DNA of 64,000 bases, taken from assembly GCA_025617745.1 (NCBI GenBank), contig CM046861.1, positions 15,009,563-15,073,562 on the forward strand, in the 5' to 3' direction. The position numbers and the translations under genes were made by a program. Each line of letters opens with the position of its first letter. The first letter of the stretch is position 1. The notes under the pieces were generated by a model that had not been told where the DNA came from, searched no databases, and was given only the letters and a program-made list of their open reading frames with translations. Source of the stretch: Heliocidaris erythrogramma (lineage: Eukaryota > Echinodermata > Echinoidea > Camarodonta > Echinometridae). This document shows positions 1-12,702 of the stretch, piece after piece.

Positions 1-3000
1 GAGTCACTGTGTGATTTTAGCAGGGCACTCCTACGCACTTACACTAAAATGCAAAAGGCCGCGAAAACTCAAGCTCAGTCTCAATCCCTGGGACAGCTTC
101 GTGAAAAAGCCCTGACCGACCAATTCGTAAACGGAGCTCGTGAAGCGTGGGTAAAGAGGGAACTGCGTCGGATTCAACTGGACCAAGGAGAGGTGGGGTT
201 TGAAGCCGTCCGTCAGGAAGCCCTCCGTCTCTTCCAGGAGTCACCAACTCAAAACCAGCGTCCTAGGGCCAGGGAAGCTGAAGTGGAAGTAGGAAGGATG
301 GCGACTAGCATGTCTCCCTGTGAAGCCACACTGAAGGAGGTCGTTGAACAACAACAAACAATTATCGAGCAGCTGTCTAAGCTAAAGAGTGATGTAGCAA
401 TACTAAAGAAACAGAGGGCCCCCAGGAAGAGGAATATGGACGAAGTTCAGTGTTTCAACTGCAAGCAAAAAGGACACTTCCAGAAGGACTGCCCCCAGTC
501 GGACAGTGCCAGCAGTTCCCAGCAGGCGGGAAACTAAAATTCTCTGCTGTTGAGGGCAAAACAGTAGAGATACAAGGACAAAACAACAAGCCCGTAGCCT
601 CGGCCTCCAACGCACATGAAAAAGCAGCGATTAGAGACGTCGAAAGTTATGATGGAGAAGCAGCCGATTCGTCAGCAGGGGTCAGCATAAGGGAGAAATT
701 GGTCTCCCCAAGTCCGACGTTGATAGCTGAGATAGCTGGTGTGGATCTGGGTTGTGTCTTGGACACAGGGGCTGAGGCCTCCATCATTCCTTCCGATATC
801 TTTCATTCACAGTTGGAACTGCAAGCACCGAATGTAGACCTATTGAACATTTCAATGCGGGTCATTGGGGTGACGGAGACGGAAGTACAGGTAGAGGGCT
901 ATGTTCGCGCTTTGGTCAAGGTAGGAGTACGAGAAGCTATGGTGGGATTTCTTGTAGTACCGAGGAAGCCGGCTGGGGAACGACATAAGTTCCCGGTACT
1001 ACTGCGATGCAATGCTCTGAGGGCACTCCTGCGTCACGACTTGTCGGACGGGGAATTCCAATTGGTCAAGAGCTGTTTAAATCTTTCACAGGAATCGATG
1101 GAAGCATCTGTCACAACAGAAAGGTTGGAGACGATACCAGCAAGGTCTGTGCAGACTATTGATCCGTCTGAATCGCAGACAGAGAACGAAAGTCTATGGC
1201 TCGTAGAAGGGAACAGTGGCGAACCGAGCACCCCCTTTAAAGTAGTGGAGGGCTGCGCTGTTGCTGGGGCCGCAACAGAAATATTGCTATTGAATACCAG
1301 CGATGATGACATAATTCTGCCCCCGAACTGTAAAGTAGCTCCTGCACTGAGGCTGGAAGCTCAGAATGAGTTGGATATACAAGTTGCTGACAACTCAATA
1401 GAGGTAAATGTTCACGAGATGCTCGTCACAACAGGAGCTCCATTGGAAGGAATGCAGTATCCTCCAGACGTATCCATAGATCAAGGACAGGTACCTCGCA
1501 TAAATAATCAAGGTACAGCCAACGCTCAAAATACATTGCCAACTGGCATCAGTTTAGATGGACTAGAGCCTGGGGAAGCAGCTATGGTGAAGCAGCTGCT
1601 ATGTGATCATGCGACTGTTTTCTCTAAAGGCGAGTTCGATCTGGGTTACTGTAACCTCATCCCCCACGAATTTAGACTGAGCAGCGATAAACCTATCAGA
1701 ATGCCTTACCGGAGGATTCCCCCTAGGGAGACAACTGAGGTACGACAACTGTTACAAGACATGCTCGAGAAGAATATCATCAAACGATCAACAAGTCCAT
1801 ATGCAAGCCCAGTGGTTTTGGTGAGGAAGAAGTCTGGTGCCATTCGCCTATGCATAGATTATCGCCAGCTGAATGCCATTACAGTGAAAGACTCATTCCC
1901 CCCTCCCTCGTATTGACGAATCACTGGAAGCCATGGAAGGGCCCCGGTACTTTTCTTCACTAGATTTGTCGCATGGATATTTTCAAGTGTCCATGCAGCC
2001 AGATTCTATCCCCTTCACAGCTTTCCGTGTCCCATAGGGATTGTTTGAGTTCGAAAGGATGCCACAGGGACTCTGCAACAGCCCCAGTACTTTCCAACGC
2101 ACTATGGAATCAATCTTTGGCGATATGAATTTCACTCAGTTAATTTTGTATCTTGATGACAAACTAGTTTTTTCCAGGACATTTGAGGAGCACCTGACCA
2201 GGCTGGAAGAGGTACTGCGGCGGCTGGCCAAACATGGCCTCAAACTGAAGGGAGAAAAGTGCAACCTTTTCCAGAGAGAGGTGGCCCATCTAGGTCACAT
2301 CGTGAACGAGCAAGGAGTGATGGTGGACCCCGAGAAGGTAGACAAGATAACCAGTTGGCCGACCCCAAAGAATGCTTCGGAATTAAGCTCTTTTCTTGGG
2401 CTAGCCTCCTACTACAGAAGGTTTGTCCCCGATTTCGCCAAGATTGCTGGTCCCCTCCACTCCCTTACAGGAAAGAAGTTGCGCCGGAAAGCGGGGAAGA
2501 ACAATACAAGCGTTGCTCCTGCAAGCAGAGAGGAAAAATTAATGTGGACTCCAGAGGCAGAGGAGTCATTCCAGTTGCTGAAGGAAAAACTCTCTACTGC
2601 ACCCGTCCTAGCATACCCGAAGTTTGGGGAGGAGTTCGTGTTGGAGGTGGATGCCTCGCTCAAAGGTTTAGGTGCGTGCCTGTCACAGACTGATGACAAA
2701 GGTCATCTTCATCCGGTAGCCTATGCCAGCCGTACACTGCGAGGAGCAGAGAAGAGGTATCCCGACTTCTCCAGCTTCAAGATAGAGTTCTTAGCTCTTA
2801 AATGGGCAGTGGTGGAAAAGTTCAAGGGCTATCTCATGGGCGCCAAATGCATTGTCTTTACTGATAATAACCCCCTGGCACACCTCCAAACTGCCCAATT
2901 AGGAGCTACCGAACAGAGATGGGTTGCCCAGCTTGCATCATTCAGCCTAGAGATTAAATATCGACCTGGGAGACTCAACCGATGTGCAGATGCACTGAGC

Positions 3001-4680
3001 CGGTATCCAGACCCATCCGATGAAGAAGCTGTCTCAGTCAATGAGGTGTCCATTGGCACTGCTCTCCCAGCCGAAGTCATCGACAGCGGGGAAGAACTTT
3101 CAGAGGCCACGGTAAAACCTGTTCCCTGCATTTACCCCTCTTACTCTCCCACACAGCTAGCCCAGATGCAGCAGGAGGATGATACCTTAGGTGTCTTCTA
3201 CCAATCCTACAAATCCGGCTGGAAACCCGGGGACGAGTTGGAGGTGGACAACGGAGAGGTCAGGGCGTGGTTCAAGGAATTCCCTCATGTCATTGAAGAG
3301 AATGAGGTACTTTATCGCAAGCTTCCTAGCTCTAGAGCGGGTCTGAGGAGACAACTTCTCGTTCCCAAAGTGATGCGTCGCATGATGCTCGATATGGCAC
3401 ATGATCAATGGGGCCATCAAGGCATAAGCCGAACCACAGAGATATTGCGAAGTCGGTGTTTTTGGCCTCGGCTACATCAGGATGTGAAGGACCACGTGAA
3501 GAAATGCTTCACCTGTGTTACGGCCAAGGCACCAACCCCTGTGGTGCGCACCCCGAGACGACATCTCCTTGCATTCCGCCCCATGGAGCTGGTGGCCATT
3601 GATTTCTTGAAGCTGGATAAAGGGAAGGGTGGCTACGAAGATGTACTGGTCATTACGGATGCATTCACCAAATATTCACAAGCAATCCCATGTCATGATC
3701 AGACCGCTCCCACTGTGGCCCGTGCCTTATTCAGTTCCTGGTTCGTGCACTACGGTGCCCCTCTTCGGCTACACTCTGAACAAGGAAGAAATTTTGAGAG
3801 TGCGCTCATCAAGGAGCTATGTAAGCTTTATGGGATTGAAAAATCCCATACTACACCCTACTACCCAGAGGGAAACGGTCAGACATAGAGATTCAACCGC
3901 ACCCTTTGTAGTATGATCCGCTCCCTCGACCCCGCCTGTAGGAGGAAATGGCCCGAGATGATCAAGCAGCTGGTGTTTCTCTACAATGGCACACCACATG
4001 GGACGACAGGTATGTCACCCTATCGTCTGTTGTATGGCAGAGAGCCATACACGCCCCTCGACCAGCTGCTGGGTAATGTAAACATTGACTGGGATGAGGA
4101 CTTCATTTCTAACCATGCGAATTCTCTCCAACAGGCCCAACATATCGCAGAAGAGAACATGAAAGCTGCCAGGAGAGCTGAAAAGGCAAGTCATGATGTC
4201 CGCCCCTTGAGTGCACCAATACCAATAGGGACCAGGGTTTTACTTCGGAAATGTGCCTTTGAGGGCCGGCATAAGTTAGCGGATAGGTTCGAAAGGGAGC
4301 CCTATGTAGTGACGTCGGTCAACAAAGCTGGAGATGTGTACAGAATTAGGCCACTCTTTGGAGGTGCAGCAAAGACGGTCAATCGAAGATTGCCGATCTT
4401 AGATCCGAGAGCAGACGAGCAACCTGTAATGTTCGGGCCAGAACCAGACTGTACCCCTCCAAGTCATGGTCCCAGTCAGGTTATCAAGGAAGGCGACCTA
4501 CCCTGCCCAGCGGTTGAGAATGATGCACCCCCCTTCGTGTTTATCTGGGATCCACCCAGTTTGCGTCATGGAGGTGCGGTAGATAATCAAACCCAGTTTC
4601 GCAGATCTAGTCGCCCGAATAAGGGACTCCACAGCAATCCTTCTCACCTCCCTAAGTCTGTCTTAGAGACGAACCGCTGA
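1..4680 (+). mobile_element. Ty3/Gypsy LTR retrotransposon, internal region (5' end outside window)
   Basis: This is the gag-pol region of an old Ty3/Gypsy element. Parts in order: the end of gag with one CCHC zinc knuckle (CFNCKQKGHFQKDC, about 450-490); a retropepsin with DTGA (about 730-1000); reverse transcriptase with YLDD (about 1640-2450); RNase H beginning at FVLEVDAS (about 2630-2990); an integrase with the HHCC finger (about 3380-3530) and catalytic core (about 3580-3900); and a C-terminal region to about 4680. The order PR-RT-RH-IN defines Ty3/Gypsy rather than Copia. The 5' LTR and first part of gag lie upstream of the window. It is a fossil with roughly three breaks. Family placement below superfamily level is not attempted. 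Confidence 0.93.
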
Positions 4681-6790
4681 AGCACAATTCCGCCCTTCCT
4701 CGTATATGCTTATTTCATTTCTTTCTTCCTTCCTTCTCTATGTCACCCTATTTAAGCAAATTAGTATGTAGATGATCTTCTTTAGTGTTCGCACTAGGAT
4801 TAACATCATTTTGTGATTAATATGTTAATCGCGGGGAAGATTGTAATAATATATAATTTGGAGCATACTTATATTTTAGATATATTTTGTCAGGCTGCCT
4901 TATTGCACTATTTCATGTTGTTATTGTCATATGACCTACTGTGGTGCGATGTACATGTATATGTAATGGGTTCTGAATGTATTGTATGTACATAACAGAG
5001 CAAACATTATTCCTTGGGGGACCACATGGCCGCCAAGGTTCAGTGAACAAAGGGTCCTTTCTGTCCCTTCACCTCAAATCAGTGCACCCTTCACAATGCA
5101 ATGTCCCTACCCCCTGTCCAGTATAACATGACATTTGCCTACTAGCATCTTTTCAATTGGGTTACCCCCAATAGGGCTAAATGAACATTACTTTGTTCTA
5201 AGGGGGTACAGCTGTAGCTTTCTTGGGTACAGAACTTCATTCACCATCTGACCATTGACCGGAGTGGACACACTTTGCACCGTCAGTTATAATTGCCCCC
5301 ACCGTTGTGAATCTTTTACAAACTCTTTACTTTGTGAGGAACTTGCTTTGTAGTGGGAGAAAAGCGATGCTTCATCGGGCTAAGAGTAAGTCTAACATTT
5401 TTATATTTAATGCAGAGTGGCATTAGTGAATGCCGGGCATATTGGGTGAAATTAATAATTGTGTAGACAGTTTTTGCCAGAGAGACATGATGATCTATAA
5501 ATTTGATAAAATAAAGAACGAATCCCATTACTGTACAAGTATTTGCACTGTAAACTTTAGAAAGTGGCTGTACAGTAAATTTGGCATAATTATGATATGC
5601 TTTCTTAGACGGTAATGTGTTTTGTTAATTTTGGTACATATGTCCCAAGAGCACTTTGTGTGCTACAGATATTCCATATCAAGCAACTCATCACCATAGT
5701 TCCACCCATCTTATATACTAAAAATTGCATTTAATATCCTGTAATAAATTTGAAGTTCTTAGGAATGAGTTGGGAGGAAAATTATTTATTCACGTCAAGA
5801 GCTCAAATCATCATAAACGTTCCACATTAGAATAGATATAACTCTTTACTTGTAACTTTGTGATGATGTGTAGAAGCTTGATATGGATCTCGGTTGTTGG
5901 TCGTATTTGTTTTAATCTGTAACTTAATATTTATTCCAGTTCACATTCTTAGTAAGTCTAGATGTTGTAATTACACTTTAAATGTGAATATTGTTTGCAT
6001 TAGTTGACTGTTATACTGTTCATAAATTTTATTCTTTAGCCAAGGCTCTATCGATGACACACACGTAGTAGAGGTGTTCCGGATGCTCATTGGAGCTCTT
6101 TAACCCAGTCGGTGGACCGGTGAGTGCCAAGGTCATAGCCCATATTTACACTAACTTGCAAATTAAATGGATAGAAATTGCACTACGATTTACAAGTAAA
6201 TTCAAGTTTTGGCATTCCCTTAGAATAATGAAAAGTACCTTGCTGTGTGTCATATGTTTTGATGTAGTATTATGATAAATCGATCCTTATTCCTTCATGA
6301 TTACATTTACATGTACTATTAGAAGAATAATTATAATAATTATTAACTTTATATATTGATTCAAACCAAAGAATATGTTGCAGAATTGTTACTACCCAAA
6401 ACAAAACCATATTCGGCTTTGGGTCCTATTTTCACATAATGCTGTTTAGTTAAGGTCTGGGCGTTGACTTCATTTAAATCCTACCTTATTGTGATAGTCA
6501 CTTGCACAGTAGTTTCTGGATATGTAACTTTAAGGCTGTTTGGCCAGGGTTTACAATTATCTATAGATACATGTAATTTAAATATGCTTCGGCGAGGTTG
6601 GTATAGTGTGTGATGATATTAACTTGGATTTCGGCTTATCCTGACAATGTGCGCCGTTTATACAATTGTGTCTGTATCATTCTTGTTAATTTTGTTGTTT
6701 TCTGCTTTCTATGTTTATAGAGGCTGTTTGTTTTTGAGATAATAAAGTCGCACCTTCGACCTTACTCCAAGTCCAATCTGCTGTGTCAGT
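4681..6790 (+). repeat. Probable 3' UTR and 3' LTR of the first Gypsy element
   Basis: No gene is seen here. After the pol region there is about 500 bp of AT-rich sequence, then a purine tract (ctaaggggg, about 5198-5206) that could be the polypurine tract, so a 3' LTR may begin near 5207. A polyadenylation signal AATAAA lies at 6741-6746, close to where such an LTR would end. The left LTR is outside the window, so the boundaries are inferred and the LTR length (about 1.6 kb) is only a guess. Confidence 0.4.
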
Positions 6791-6960
6791 GTGTAACCCC
6801 CGTAACGCTTCAAAAGCTTATCAAAGCGTGATTTAAAGCGTAACAAAGCCTGATCAAAGCGGGATGAAAGCGTGAGGAACCGTAACAAGGCGGGAAACAA
6901 TTCGTCCCCCAAAGCGGCAACCAATTCGTATCAGAGCGTATCAGAGCTTATCAGAGCGTA
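6783..6960 (+). repeat. Degenerate 10-12 bp tandem repeats (AAAGCGTGA-like)
   Basis: Short units such as atcaaagcgtg, atttaaagcgta and atgaaagcgtg follow one another, drifting in length from 10 to 12 bp. They end in three near-perfect copies of tatcagagcg (6929-6958). The block lies just upstream of a LINE and may be part of its 5' region or of the preceding LTR. Confidence 0.6.
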
Positions 6961-7080
6961 ACATTACTTAGGAGATCGTGATATTTTTTGAATAGTAAAC
7001 AAAAATGACGGCGCTTTGCTCGTCGATTTAAAGCGCGGCATTCGCCGTTGGTGTGAACTAGGTATAACAGAGTCCTGGAC

Positions 7081-7368
7081 ATGAAACAAGCCCTCACTCC
7101 CATATCCCAGACGCGGCTCGAGTACACAAGAGAAAAGAGAAAAGGCGGGAAAAAAGACGGGGAGTCTGAGCAGGGTTCTTCAAATAATAATCAAACTGGC
7201 TTTCCCAATAATGTGACATCATTAGATTTGATTATGTTCATTCTGGTTGCGATACGTAAGTTACTTCTTTCTGAGAACGATGATCAATTTGTGGAAGCTG
7301 CTGTCAAAGCGGGTAAAGATTTTTTTAAAGGCAGACATTACCATGGAAATGGTAAAAAGCCGCCTTAA
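7081..7368 (+). CDS. Small basic ORF1-like frame of the LINE
   Basis: A 95-residue frame rich in Lys, Arg and Gly at both ends with a hydrophobic middle (SLDLIMFILVAIRKLLL, about residues 47-63). It has no CCHC knuckle, RRM or coiled coil, so it is not a typical LINE ORF1 and no function is assigned. Its TAA stop (7366-7368) directly abuts the ATG of the endonuclease frame at 7369. Such a TAAATG junction would suit termination-reinitiation, but that is inference. It could also be a remnant of a longer ORF1 or a chance frame. Confidence 0.4.
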   Translation: MKQALTPISQTRLEYTREKRKGGKKDGESEQGSSNNNQTGFPNNVTSLDLIMFILVAIRKLLLSENDDQFVEAAVKAGKDFFKGRHYHGNGKKPP

Positions 7369-8431
7369 ATGACACAGCCCGTTTCAGATATAACTATAAT
7401 ACAATGGAATGCACAAGGTATGATTTCACATGGTGCGGACTTTTTAACGTCAATATTTGATAATAATTTATTGGGTTCTAACCCAGATATTATGTGCATT
7501 CAGGAAACTTGGTTTAATGATTATAATGTGTCTTTTATTCCGAATTACATTTGTGTCTGTAGAAATAGACCGGATGGTAGAAGAGGTGGTCTAGTTATAT
7601 ATTTAAAAAAGGATATTACTTTCCAGGTTATGAACGTTAAAGGGAATATCGAATACCAAAGAGTTGATATTTTTTCAAAGAAAGGGATCATTTCAATTGG
7701 AAGAATTAAGTGAAATGGTTAGAAATGTGCCAGGGAGGATCATAATTCTGGGCGACTTTAATAGCCACAACCCACTCTGGGGGAGCAGTAAATTAGATGC
7801 AAACGGCAGAACCGTAGAGACTTTTATGGAAGATCAGGATCTAGCATTGCTAAATGACGGTTCTCCAACGAGGTTAGACCCTCATTTTGGAACATATTCA
7901 ATGTTAGATTTATCTATAGTTTCCAAGGAACTAGCGTGTAAAATGGAGTGGGAAGTACGGTCTAACAACTTTGGCAGTGATCACAATGCGATTGTTATTA
8001 AATTGAAACAGTCGGGCAATACGATTATACATGAATACACAGATATCGGATTTAGATGGAGTTTTAGAAATGTAAATTGGGAAGGGTATAGAAATGCAAT
8101 AAAAGAGGAATTATTAAATCAAGAGTATAATAGTGACTTTAAATTAGATATTCAAAGTCGATACAACGCCATTGTTAATGTTATTCTGAATGCGTCAAAC
8201 AGGTACATTCGTCGAGTTCGACTAGGAGGGGGGAAAAGAAGTAAAATAACTCCCTGGTGGAACGAGGAGTGTCAAAAAGCAGTTGCGGAGAGGAATCATA
8301 TTAAAAACAGAATAAAAAGGTATTATGACATAAATGATTTTAAACAATACAATGTACTTACAAAAGAAAGCCTTTGCACAGAAGGTACAGAGAAGGGCTC
8401 GTTTCGACTATTGGTCTCAATACTGTGCTAG
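7369..8431 (+). pseudogene. LINE apurinic/apyrimidinic-type endonuclease region
   Basis: The N-terminal part of ORF2 is an exonuclease-endonuclease-phosphatase domain, which nicks target DNA for target-primed reverse transcription. Visible motifs are IQWNAQG, IQETWF, ILGDFNSHNPLWGS and GSDHNAI, the usual catalytic blocks of APE-type LINE endonucleases. The first blocks lie in one frame (7369-7713) and the GDFN and SDHN blocks in another (7664-8431), so a frameshift lies in the overlap 7664-7713. The linker toward the RT (SKITPWWNEECQKAV) is characteristic of the Jockey/I group. Confidence 0.85.
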
Positions 8432-9686
8432 AATGAATAGATTTACAGACATAGGGAAAGTGTGGAAACAGGTGAAAGGAATGCGAGACAGCACAAGGAA
8501 CACTCACATTTTTCACAATCTAATCGTCGATGGTAATATGGTAAGTGAGTCTAAAGATAAAGCAAACGCCGTGGCATCCTTTTTCAAATCTATTGATAGA
8601 TCATTTTCCGTAAACGATAATGAAATTGATGATGCTCTATTTACCCACATTATGGATGATGACTGTATTAATGATGATTTTAATATGAATGCGTTGAACG
8701 TTTTAAAAGAAATGAGAAACTCCGCTCCAGGTAAGGATGATATTTATGTGATTATGTTAAAAAACTTGCCCCCAATAGCACTTGTTTACATATTACAGTT
8801 ATATAATGAAATCTGGGAAAATTCATCTTTTCCAAGCCAGTGGTATGAAGATGTCCAGATACCTATTTTGAAACCTGGAAAAGAAGCGACGGATGTGTCA
8901 TCTTACAGACCAATTTCGTTATTATCTTCCCTCTTTAAAGTCATGGAAAAAATGATTAAAAATCGGCTGACTTGGTATTTAGATAAAAATAAACTTTTTA
9001 ACCCAATTCAATCAGGATTCCGTAAATATCGAAACGTCAAAGATCATTTAATCAGACTCGAGACCGACATACACTCAGCATTGAGTGAGAAAAAATATAC
9101 TGTAGCTGTTTTTCTAGACTTGGAAAAGGCATATGACTCGTTATGGAAAGGAGGTCTCTTTAAAAAATTGTCAAGGTTAAAAATTCATGGAAAATTATTG
9201 TGTTTTATTAAAGCTTTCTTAAAGAATAGATATTGTAATGTTAAGGTTAACAATTGTTTGTCGGAAAATTATGTGTTAGAAAACGGTATCCCACAAGGGA
9301 TCTCTTTAAGTCCTGTACTTTTTACTTTGATGTTGAATGACTTAAAGATTAACGAAAGTGGAGTTAAATTATCATGTTATGCCGATGATATTGCAATTTG
9401 GTTTTCTGGTTCCAACTTAGATCTGGTTCGCCAGAAACTACAGGAAGCCCTCCATGAAATTGAAATTTGGTGCTGGAGGTGGAAATTAAAGATTTCACAC
9501 ACCAAGTCGGTAGTTTTGGTATTTACCAATAAACAAAAGAAAGACATTGCTTTGAAAATAAATGGGCATGTTTTGCCTCATTGCGAGCAGTTTAAGTTTC
9601 TTGGTATGTGGCTGGATTATAAACTAACTTGGTCGGAAAAGATTAAATTTATTACGTTGCGTTTCAGGAACTACATGGGGAAATAA
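8334..9686 (+). pseudogene. LINE reverse transcriptase region
   Basis: This 450-residue frame carries the RT core: SSYRPISLLS, QSGFRKYRN, VFLDLEKAYDSLW, GIPQGISLSPVLF and the catalytic YADD in LSCYADDIAIW, then the thumb-side KFLGMWLD. RVT_1 of non-LTR elements is the clear family. It overlaps the endonuclease frame at 8334-8431 by a frame change and ends in a stop at 9684-9686, after which the same protein continues in another frame at 9697. The catalytic residues look conserved, so decay appears modest. Confidence 0.9.
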
Positions 9687-9696
9687 GTATGAAATT

Positions 9697-10596
9697 TTGA
9701 TGATGATATATAAAGGACTTATTTTATCTGTTTTAGACTATGGCAGTGAAATGTATGATTCTGCGTGTATATCTCTGAAGAAAAAGCTAGACGCTATACA
9801 ATACAGAGCACTAAAAATTATTACAGGGACTATACATAATGTATCCTTGGAGGCTCTACAGGTGTTAACCGGAGAATTGCCGCTGGAACTTAGGAGAAAA
9901 TTATTTAATGATAAATTTAGATATTATTTGTTGTTTAGCTCATCCAGTCATCCTTCTAAAGAAATTCTTGGTGATCATTATACCATGAATAGAAGTGAAT
10001 GGAAGGGTGGGAAAGTAAATGTAGAAAATCAAGACAATTTAATACCGAAAATTCCCGAATGGCGATTATCCCGTCCTCTTGTGTCATTTGATACTCGAGG
10101 CAAAATACCAAAAAGGGATATGCTTGCAGCCGAGATGAAATCCATTGTTCAGGACAGAATAGGAATAATATGGAAAGGATATTTGCATGTATATACAGAT
10201 GGGTCTAAACTTGAAGATCTCAGAACAGGAGCTGCGTTTTATGTTCCCCAATATCAGGTGATTAAATCTTTTAGATTGTCACATGTATGTATCATGAGAG
10301 CGGAACTCGTCGCCATTCTAATGGCTCTGGAGTGGTTAGACAGTTTCGTAAAGTCCTGTTCAGTGGTCATTTTTAGCGACTCATTGTCAGCCCTTCAAAT
10401 GATCGACTCATACTTTATTAGAAGCGCTATTGTCAATGAAATCTTACACAAAATTCATATTTTTTTGTCAAAGGATATTCTTGTCTTTTTTGAATGGATT
10501 CCATCTCACTGTGATATTAACGGCAATGAAATAGTTGATAGGGCTGCCAAGAAAGGCGCTCTGAAAAATCATTTAGACATTGTTACTTTTATCTAA
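9697..10596 (+). pseudogene. LINE RNase H domain and connecting region
   Basis: The frame begins with the usual post-RT segment (LILSVLDYGSEMYDSA) and then an RNase HI domain: YTDGSK (first catalytic Asp), RAELVAILMALEWL (Glu), FSDSLSALQMI (second Asp) and PSHCDINGNEIVDRAAKKG (last Asp block). This domain removes RNA from the RNA:DNA hybrid and is present in only some LINE clades, supporting the I-superfamily call. The frame ends at 10596; the rest of the protein continues from about 10611 in another frame. Confidence 0.88.
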
Positions 10597-10610
10597 CACT
10601 ACAACCGAAC

Positions 10611-11021
10611 TTGCATGCTCTCGGTTGGTTTATTATAAAAATATTTGGCAAAATGAATGGAATAGTTCAGAAAAAGGGAAGATTTCTATATACTCTGCAG
10701 GACAAGGTTACCGAGCAGGCATACAGAAAAGGCTTGTCTCGGAGAAATGAGTGCCTGATCCAACAACTGAGAGTAGGTAAGTGTACATTAAATTTTTATA
10801 TGTTACAAATCAATCAGCATTCTTCCGGTCTTTGCGAAGTGTGTAAAGTATTTGAAACTATCGAACATTTCATTTTACATTGTTCAAAATACGTAAAAGA
10901 GAGACACATAATGATCAGAAAGTTAAAACGCAATAACCCAAACCTTAAGCAACTTTTGACTAACCCTGATTATATTCGGGAATTATTATGTTATGTACAT
11001 GCCACTAACCGTTTTGGTTAG
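10611..11021 (+). pseudogene. LINE C-terminal region with CCHC-like finger
   Basis: The last 136 codons of the LINE protein include QLRVGKCTLNFYML, then CEVCKVFETIEHFILHC. The C-x2-C-x9-H-x4-C pattern is the typical C-terminal finger following RNase H or RT in I and Jockey type elements, probably an RNA- or DNA-binding module. It ends with a stop at 11019-11021, followed by a short 3' UTR and the (AT)n tail. Confidence 0.78.
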
Positions 11022-11141
11022 TCTGCTTTTTCCATGAACAGTAAGTATCGCGCGCATTGCATTTATGTCACAATTCTTAAACTGGATTATTGAATTTTTG
11101 CTATTTCGCTTCGGCTTTCGTGTACTAATTAAGGTGATGGA

Positions 11142-11161
11142 ATATATATATATATATATAA
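11142..11161. repeat. (AT)n microsatellite, probable LINE tail
   Basis: Twenty bases of alternating AT directly after the 3' UTR of the upstream LINE. Simple tails are usual for I-type LINEs, so this is taken as its end. Confidence 0.7.
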
Positions 11162-11459
11162 TTTGTTTTTCACTAATGATTTCATGCAACTAATAATCAC
11201 CAAATGGATCGACGTTATACGTGGGCCTTCCTTAGCCGAAGTCCCACTGACGAAAGAGGCTGGCGCGTATAATCTGGAGAGATTGAAGTGCGCCATCATA
11301 TTCAACTACAACAACATAATATGTCAAAGACAAATATATTTAGAGACGAACATATTATTTCAAAGACGAACAAACTTGTGGAATAAATGCCGCACAGAGT
11401 CGCACAGATCGAGGGCTCTCGAGACGAATAGATACGAGCGCCATCTCCTGCCATTTATC

Positions 11460-12035
11460 TCAAAAGATGAATATAATTTCAAGACGAAATTATCGAAATA
11501 GGTGAATATAATGAAAACATTAAAGAGATGAATAGATTAAAAAGACGAAAATATTGAAAAGATGACTATATGAAGTAGATGAATATAATTAAAAGATAAA
11601 AGTATTGAAGAGATGAATAGATTAAAATGCCAAAAATATTTAAAAATTGAATATATAAAAAAAAAAGATGAATATAATGAAAAGACGAAAATATTGAAAA
11701 GGTGAAAATAATAAAAAGACGAAAATATTGAAGAGATAAAATATAATAAAAAGACGAAAATATTGAAGAAATGAATAGATCAAAATGACGAAAATGTCGA
11801 AAAGCTGAATATATTTCTGTAGAGATAAATATAAACAATTTCAAAAGATGAATATATTTCTTCAGAGATGAATATAAATACAAGAAACGAATATATATAA
11901 GAGATGAATATAAATACAAGAGACGAACATATTAGAGACGAATATATATTACAGATGAATATAAATACAAGAGACGAATATATTAGAGACGAATATATAT
12001 TAGAGATGAATATAAATACAAGAGACGAATATATT
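11460..12035 (+). repeat. AT-rich degenerate tandem array, including 51 bp units
   Basis: The block is built from variants of agatgaatata and agacgaaaatatt. In its last part the order is regular: the string agatgaatataaatac starts at 11902, 11953 and 12004, giving a 51 bp unit with only a few differences. Because 51 is a multiple of three, a 17-residue peptide repeat stays open on the plus strand (11904-12050); this is taken as a by-product, not a gene. The older part (11460-11850) is the same material decayed. Confidence 0.8.
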
Positions 12036-12702
12036 CCCCTTTGGCTTGCCATACATGTGCACGTATATCAATTTAGCAAATATGTCGGCTACAATTCTGA
12101 CATCATTGCTTTCTAAGATTTATTTTTTTTCTTCCTGTACGTGTCCTTTCATGATCCAAAGCCAACAAGAATCCCTACACAAACAAACAAAAACACATAC
12201 CGGTAATAATGTACATGTATAGATGAAAGATAAAATGTTTTAGATGATAATGCATATACATATTCAAAATGAACTTGGGTAATGGTAGGTGGGCCTAATA
12301 CTTGGAAGTAGTAACAATTTATTGTAGTATAATTTAAAAAAAATAATGAGGGTCATTAATATAATAAACAAACACTTATCAGAATTAAAGGGTAACCAGA
12401 GTTGAACTTTGTGCAGAAATGAGCAAACTTTGAGATTATTTTGTCACTTTTGTGGACATGATCTTGGTCTGAAAATTATTTTCCTATATTAAACATTCCT
12501 TCTCTACCTGTACATAAAATTTAAATGGTAGCAATGAAGAATTTCAAAAAGAAATGGGGGTCATTCTATATGCATAATTTACCAAATTCTCCATTGACAA
12601 TATAAGATCTGGCGTCACGGAAATCCCTACACAGTACACTGTCACTTGTCAGTGTCACAGACAAGTGAATGAATGGACTCAGTGAAGCCTTATAGTATAC
12701 AA
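12036..12702. other. Non-coding interval, nothing recognised
   Basis: AT-rich sequence with scattered catgtacatgta-like words; no open frame of note, no tRNA, no terminal repeats. Confidence 0.6.

Larger units (their letters stand above)
7081..11161 (+). mobile_element. I-superfamily non-LTR retrotransposon (LINE with RNase H)
   Basis: A near full-length LINE, coding on the plus strand in the order small ORF1-like frame, apurinic endonuclease, reverse transcriptase, RNase H, C-terminal CCHC-like finger. An RNase H after the RT and an APE-type endonuclease place it in the I/Nimb-like part of the LINE tree. The coding frame changes near 7664-7713, 8334-8431, 9684-9697 and 10590-10611, so it is not active. 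The 3' end probably lies at the (AT)n tract 11142-11161, which fits the simple-repeat tails of I-type LINEs. No target duplication was identified and the exact 5' end is uncertain. Confidence 0.88.

Noticed and set aside
11163-11501. 112-codon frame after the LINE
   Set aside because: Runs into the AT-rich tandem array and shows no domain.
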